Assembly (NCBI GenBank): GCA_036501535.1
Contig: DASYAE010000224.1
Span: 1-15,529 of the forward strand
Source of the DNA: DASYAE01 sp036501535
GTDB taxonomy: Bacteria; Actinomycetota; Actinomycetes; Streptomycetales; Catenulisporaceae
Reading direction: 5' to 3'
DNA length: 15,529 bases
The notes beneath the pieces were generated by a model, which saw only the letters and a program-made list of their open reading frames with translations, searched no databases and was not told where the DNA came from. Each line of letters opens with the position of its first letter. The stretch's first letter is position 1. The translations under genes were made by a program, and so were the position numbers. Positions 14,585-15,529 of this stretch are shown here, piece by piece.

Positions 14585-15529
14585 ATGGAGCGTCAGGCCG
14601 AGAACGGTGGCGAAGCGCCAGACCGGGACGCGGATGCGCGGCGCGAGCTCGAGGCTGTCTACGCGCGCGCCGTCGCGTGCAGCAAGCGGGGCGACGTGGC
14701 CGGTGCACGAGACCTGTACCAGCAGGTCATCGACACAGCCCCCGCGGTCCTGGCGCAGCGGGCCGCCTACGAGCTGGGACGGCTCCTGGCCGGGCACCGT
14801 GATTGGGCGGGAGCGCACCGAGCTTATCAGGCGGCTGCGGCGAGCGACGCGAACGGCGCGCTGGCGGCGCGCGGCGAACTCGGAGCGGCCGATGTTCTGG
14901 GCGAGCTCGGTGAGCAGGCGGCCCAGATGGCCGGGTACCGGCGCGTCATCGCGTCCGGGGACAAGGACTACGCGCCGTGGGCGGCATTGAACCTCGGAGC
15001 GGTGCTGGCCGAGCAGGGCGAGCACCACGCGGCGCAGGACGCCTTCCGGCTGGCACTCGCCTCCGGTGCACCGCGCGTGGCCGGGCGGGCGGGATACAGC
15101 CTCGCGATCAGCCTGGAGCGCGGCGGGGATCACGAGGGTGCCCAAGGCCGCGATGCAGGCGACGATCGCCACTGGCGACCCGCAGATGGCCCCGAAAGCG
15201 GCCTACAACCTGGCGGGCCTGCTCAAGCAGTGGGGCGACGCGGCCGGGATGCGCCAGGCGTACCAGCTCGCCGCCGCGTCAGGCCACAGCACGTATGCGC
15301 CCAAGGCGCAGTTCCATCTCGGCCTGCAGCTGTACGCGGCCGGCGATGTGGCCGGTGCGCGGTCGGCATACCAGGCGGCCATCGACTCCGGCGACCCGGC
15401 CATGGCGCCCAGAGCGCAAGCCAGGCTGGTCGGGCATGCTGGCGGCGCGTCGGTAGGACGCCTCGGCGTTCGCCAGGTCGCCGGTGCGTTCCAGCAGGAG
15501 ACCGAGAACGCTGCTCGCGTCCTACCGAC
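14585..15529 (+). CDS. 36-residue TPR-like repeat protein (3' partial, apparent frameshift)
   Basis: From ATG 14585 the frame encodes regular 36-residue helix-pair repeats, each of the form A-x-x-A-x-x-L-G-x-x-L-x-x-x-G-D-x-x-G-A-x-x-A-Y-x-x-A-x-x-S-G. Examples are AAYELGRLLAGHRDWAGAHR and AALNLGAVLAEQGEHHAA, then AGYSLAISLERGGDHEGA. The repeat then breaks at about 15141 and resumes one base later in another frame: MQATIATGDPQMAPKAAYNL, then QFHLGLQLYAAGDVAGARSA, up to about 15430. Removing one C from the CCC at 15141-15143 restores an unbroken series of at least seven repeats. Both frames stay open to the window edge. Such repeats bind proteins; no enzyme motif is present. The last roughly 90 bp no longer encode the repeat on this strand. 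The fault could be a real mutation or a sequence error. Confidence 0.72.
   Translation, partial: MERQAENGGEAPDRDADARRELEAVYARAVACSKRGDVAGARDLYQQVIDTAPAVLAQRAAYELGRLLAGHRDWAGAHRAYQAAAASDANGALAARGELGAADVLGELGEQAAQMAGYRRVIASGDKDYAPWAALNLGAVLAEQGEHHAAQDAFRLALASGAPRVAGRAGYSLAISLERGGDHEGAQGRDAGDDRHWRPADGPESGLQPGGPAQAVGRRGRDAPGVPARRRVRPQHVCAQGAVPSRPAAVRGRRCGRCAVGIPGGHRLRRPGHGAQSASQAGRACWRRVGRTPRRSPGRRCVPAGDRERCSRPTD
15435..15521 (-). pseudogene. TPR-repeat fragment on the opposite strand
   Basis: Read on the minus strand, this piece encodes VLGLLLERTGDLANAEASYR followed by RAASM, a well-formed TPR helix pair. A TAG stop (15522-15524) lies just before it, and the frame degenerates after it because it runs antisense to the plus-strand repeat gene. 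It may be part of a second TPR gene outside the window, a small inverted segment, or a junction artefact. Confidence 0.4.
15449..15529. repeat. Perfect 13-bp inverted repeat at the window edge
   Basis: GTCGGTAGGACGC at 15449-15461 is the exact reverse complement of 15517-15529, the last 13 bases of the window, with 55 bp between. The outer copy may continue beyond the edge. The enclosed segment is the one whose TPR coding sense is on the minus strand. Confidence 0.85.

Overview
The window is very G+C-rich and its codon third positions are almost all G or C. It carries an F420-type luciferase-like oxidoreductase, a group II truncated haemoglobin, a modular GH9 cellulase and several genes that appear to be transcribed without a leader. 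Together these point to a soil-type, high-GC actinomycete, perhaps near Streptomyces, Catenulispora or Actinospica; the genus is a guess. No tRNA, rRNA, CRISPR array, transposase or integrase was seen.

Layout. (1) 1-1199: the tail of a cut-off protein that looks like the end of a lysozyme-type domain, then a complete GH25 lysozyme-like protein without a signal peptide. This is a phage- or tail-lysin-like pair. (2) 1200-2875: an amino-acid (APC) permease behind an A+T-rich patch with an operator-like inverted repeat. (3) 2887-4695, minus strand: a TPR/helical-repeat protein converging on the permease. (4) 4796-6571: an XRE-cupin regulator divergent from azlC-azlD, a branched-chain amino-acid exporter pair. 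They share a 67-bp control region with overlapping -10 boxes and CGTTCG boxes. (5) 6791-9556: a secreted GH9-CBM3c-CBM3 cellulase closed by a perfect 15-bp hairpin. (6) 9671-12374: three co-directional redox genes (F420/LLM oxidoreductase, truncated haemoglobin, Old Yellow Enzyme). (7) 12436-13581: an AlkZ-like winged-helix protein with the Q-x-Q motif, converging on a minus-strand APH-fold phosphotransferase (13615-14538). (8) 14585-end: a protein of 36-residue TPR-like repeats, with an apparent one-base frameshift near 15141 and an odd inverted junction at the window edge.

Most of the window reads as ordinary accessory and housekeeping actinomycete genes. The azlCD-regulator pair is a self-contained efflux switch. 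The LLM, globin and OYE genes may form a redox or detoxification neighbourhood, but the sequence does not prove co-function.

The observations most worth a second look are the shared divergent promoter/operator at 5376-5443, the frameshift and fold-back-like inverted repeat at the right edge, and three tandem duplications that each span a stop codon. Next are a repeated -10-to-start spacing implying leaderless mRNAs, a 9-bp repeat expanded inside the phosphotransferase, and an insertion ahead of the catalytic Asp motif in the cellulase. No clearly new multi-gene system was found.
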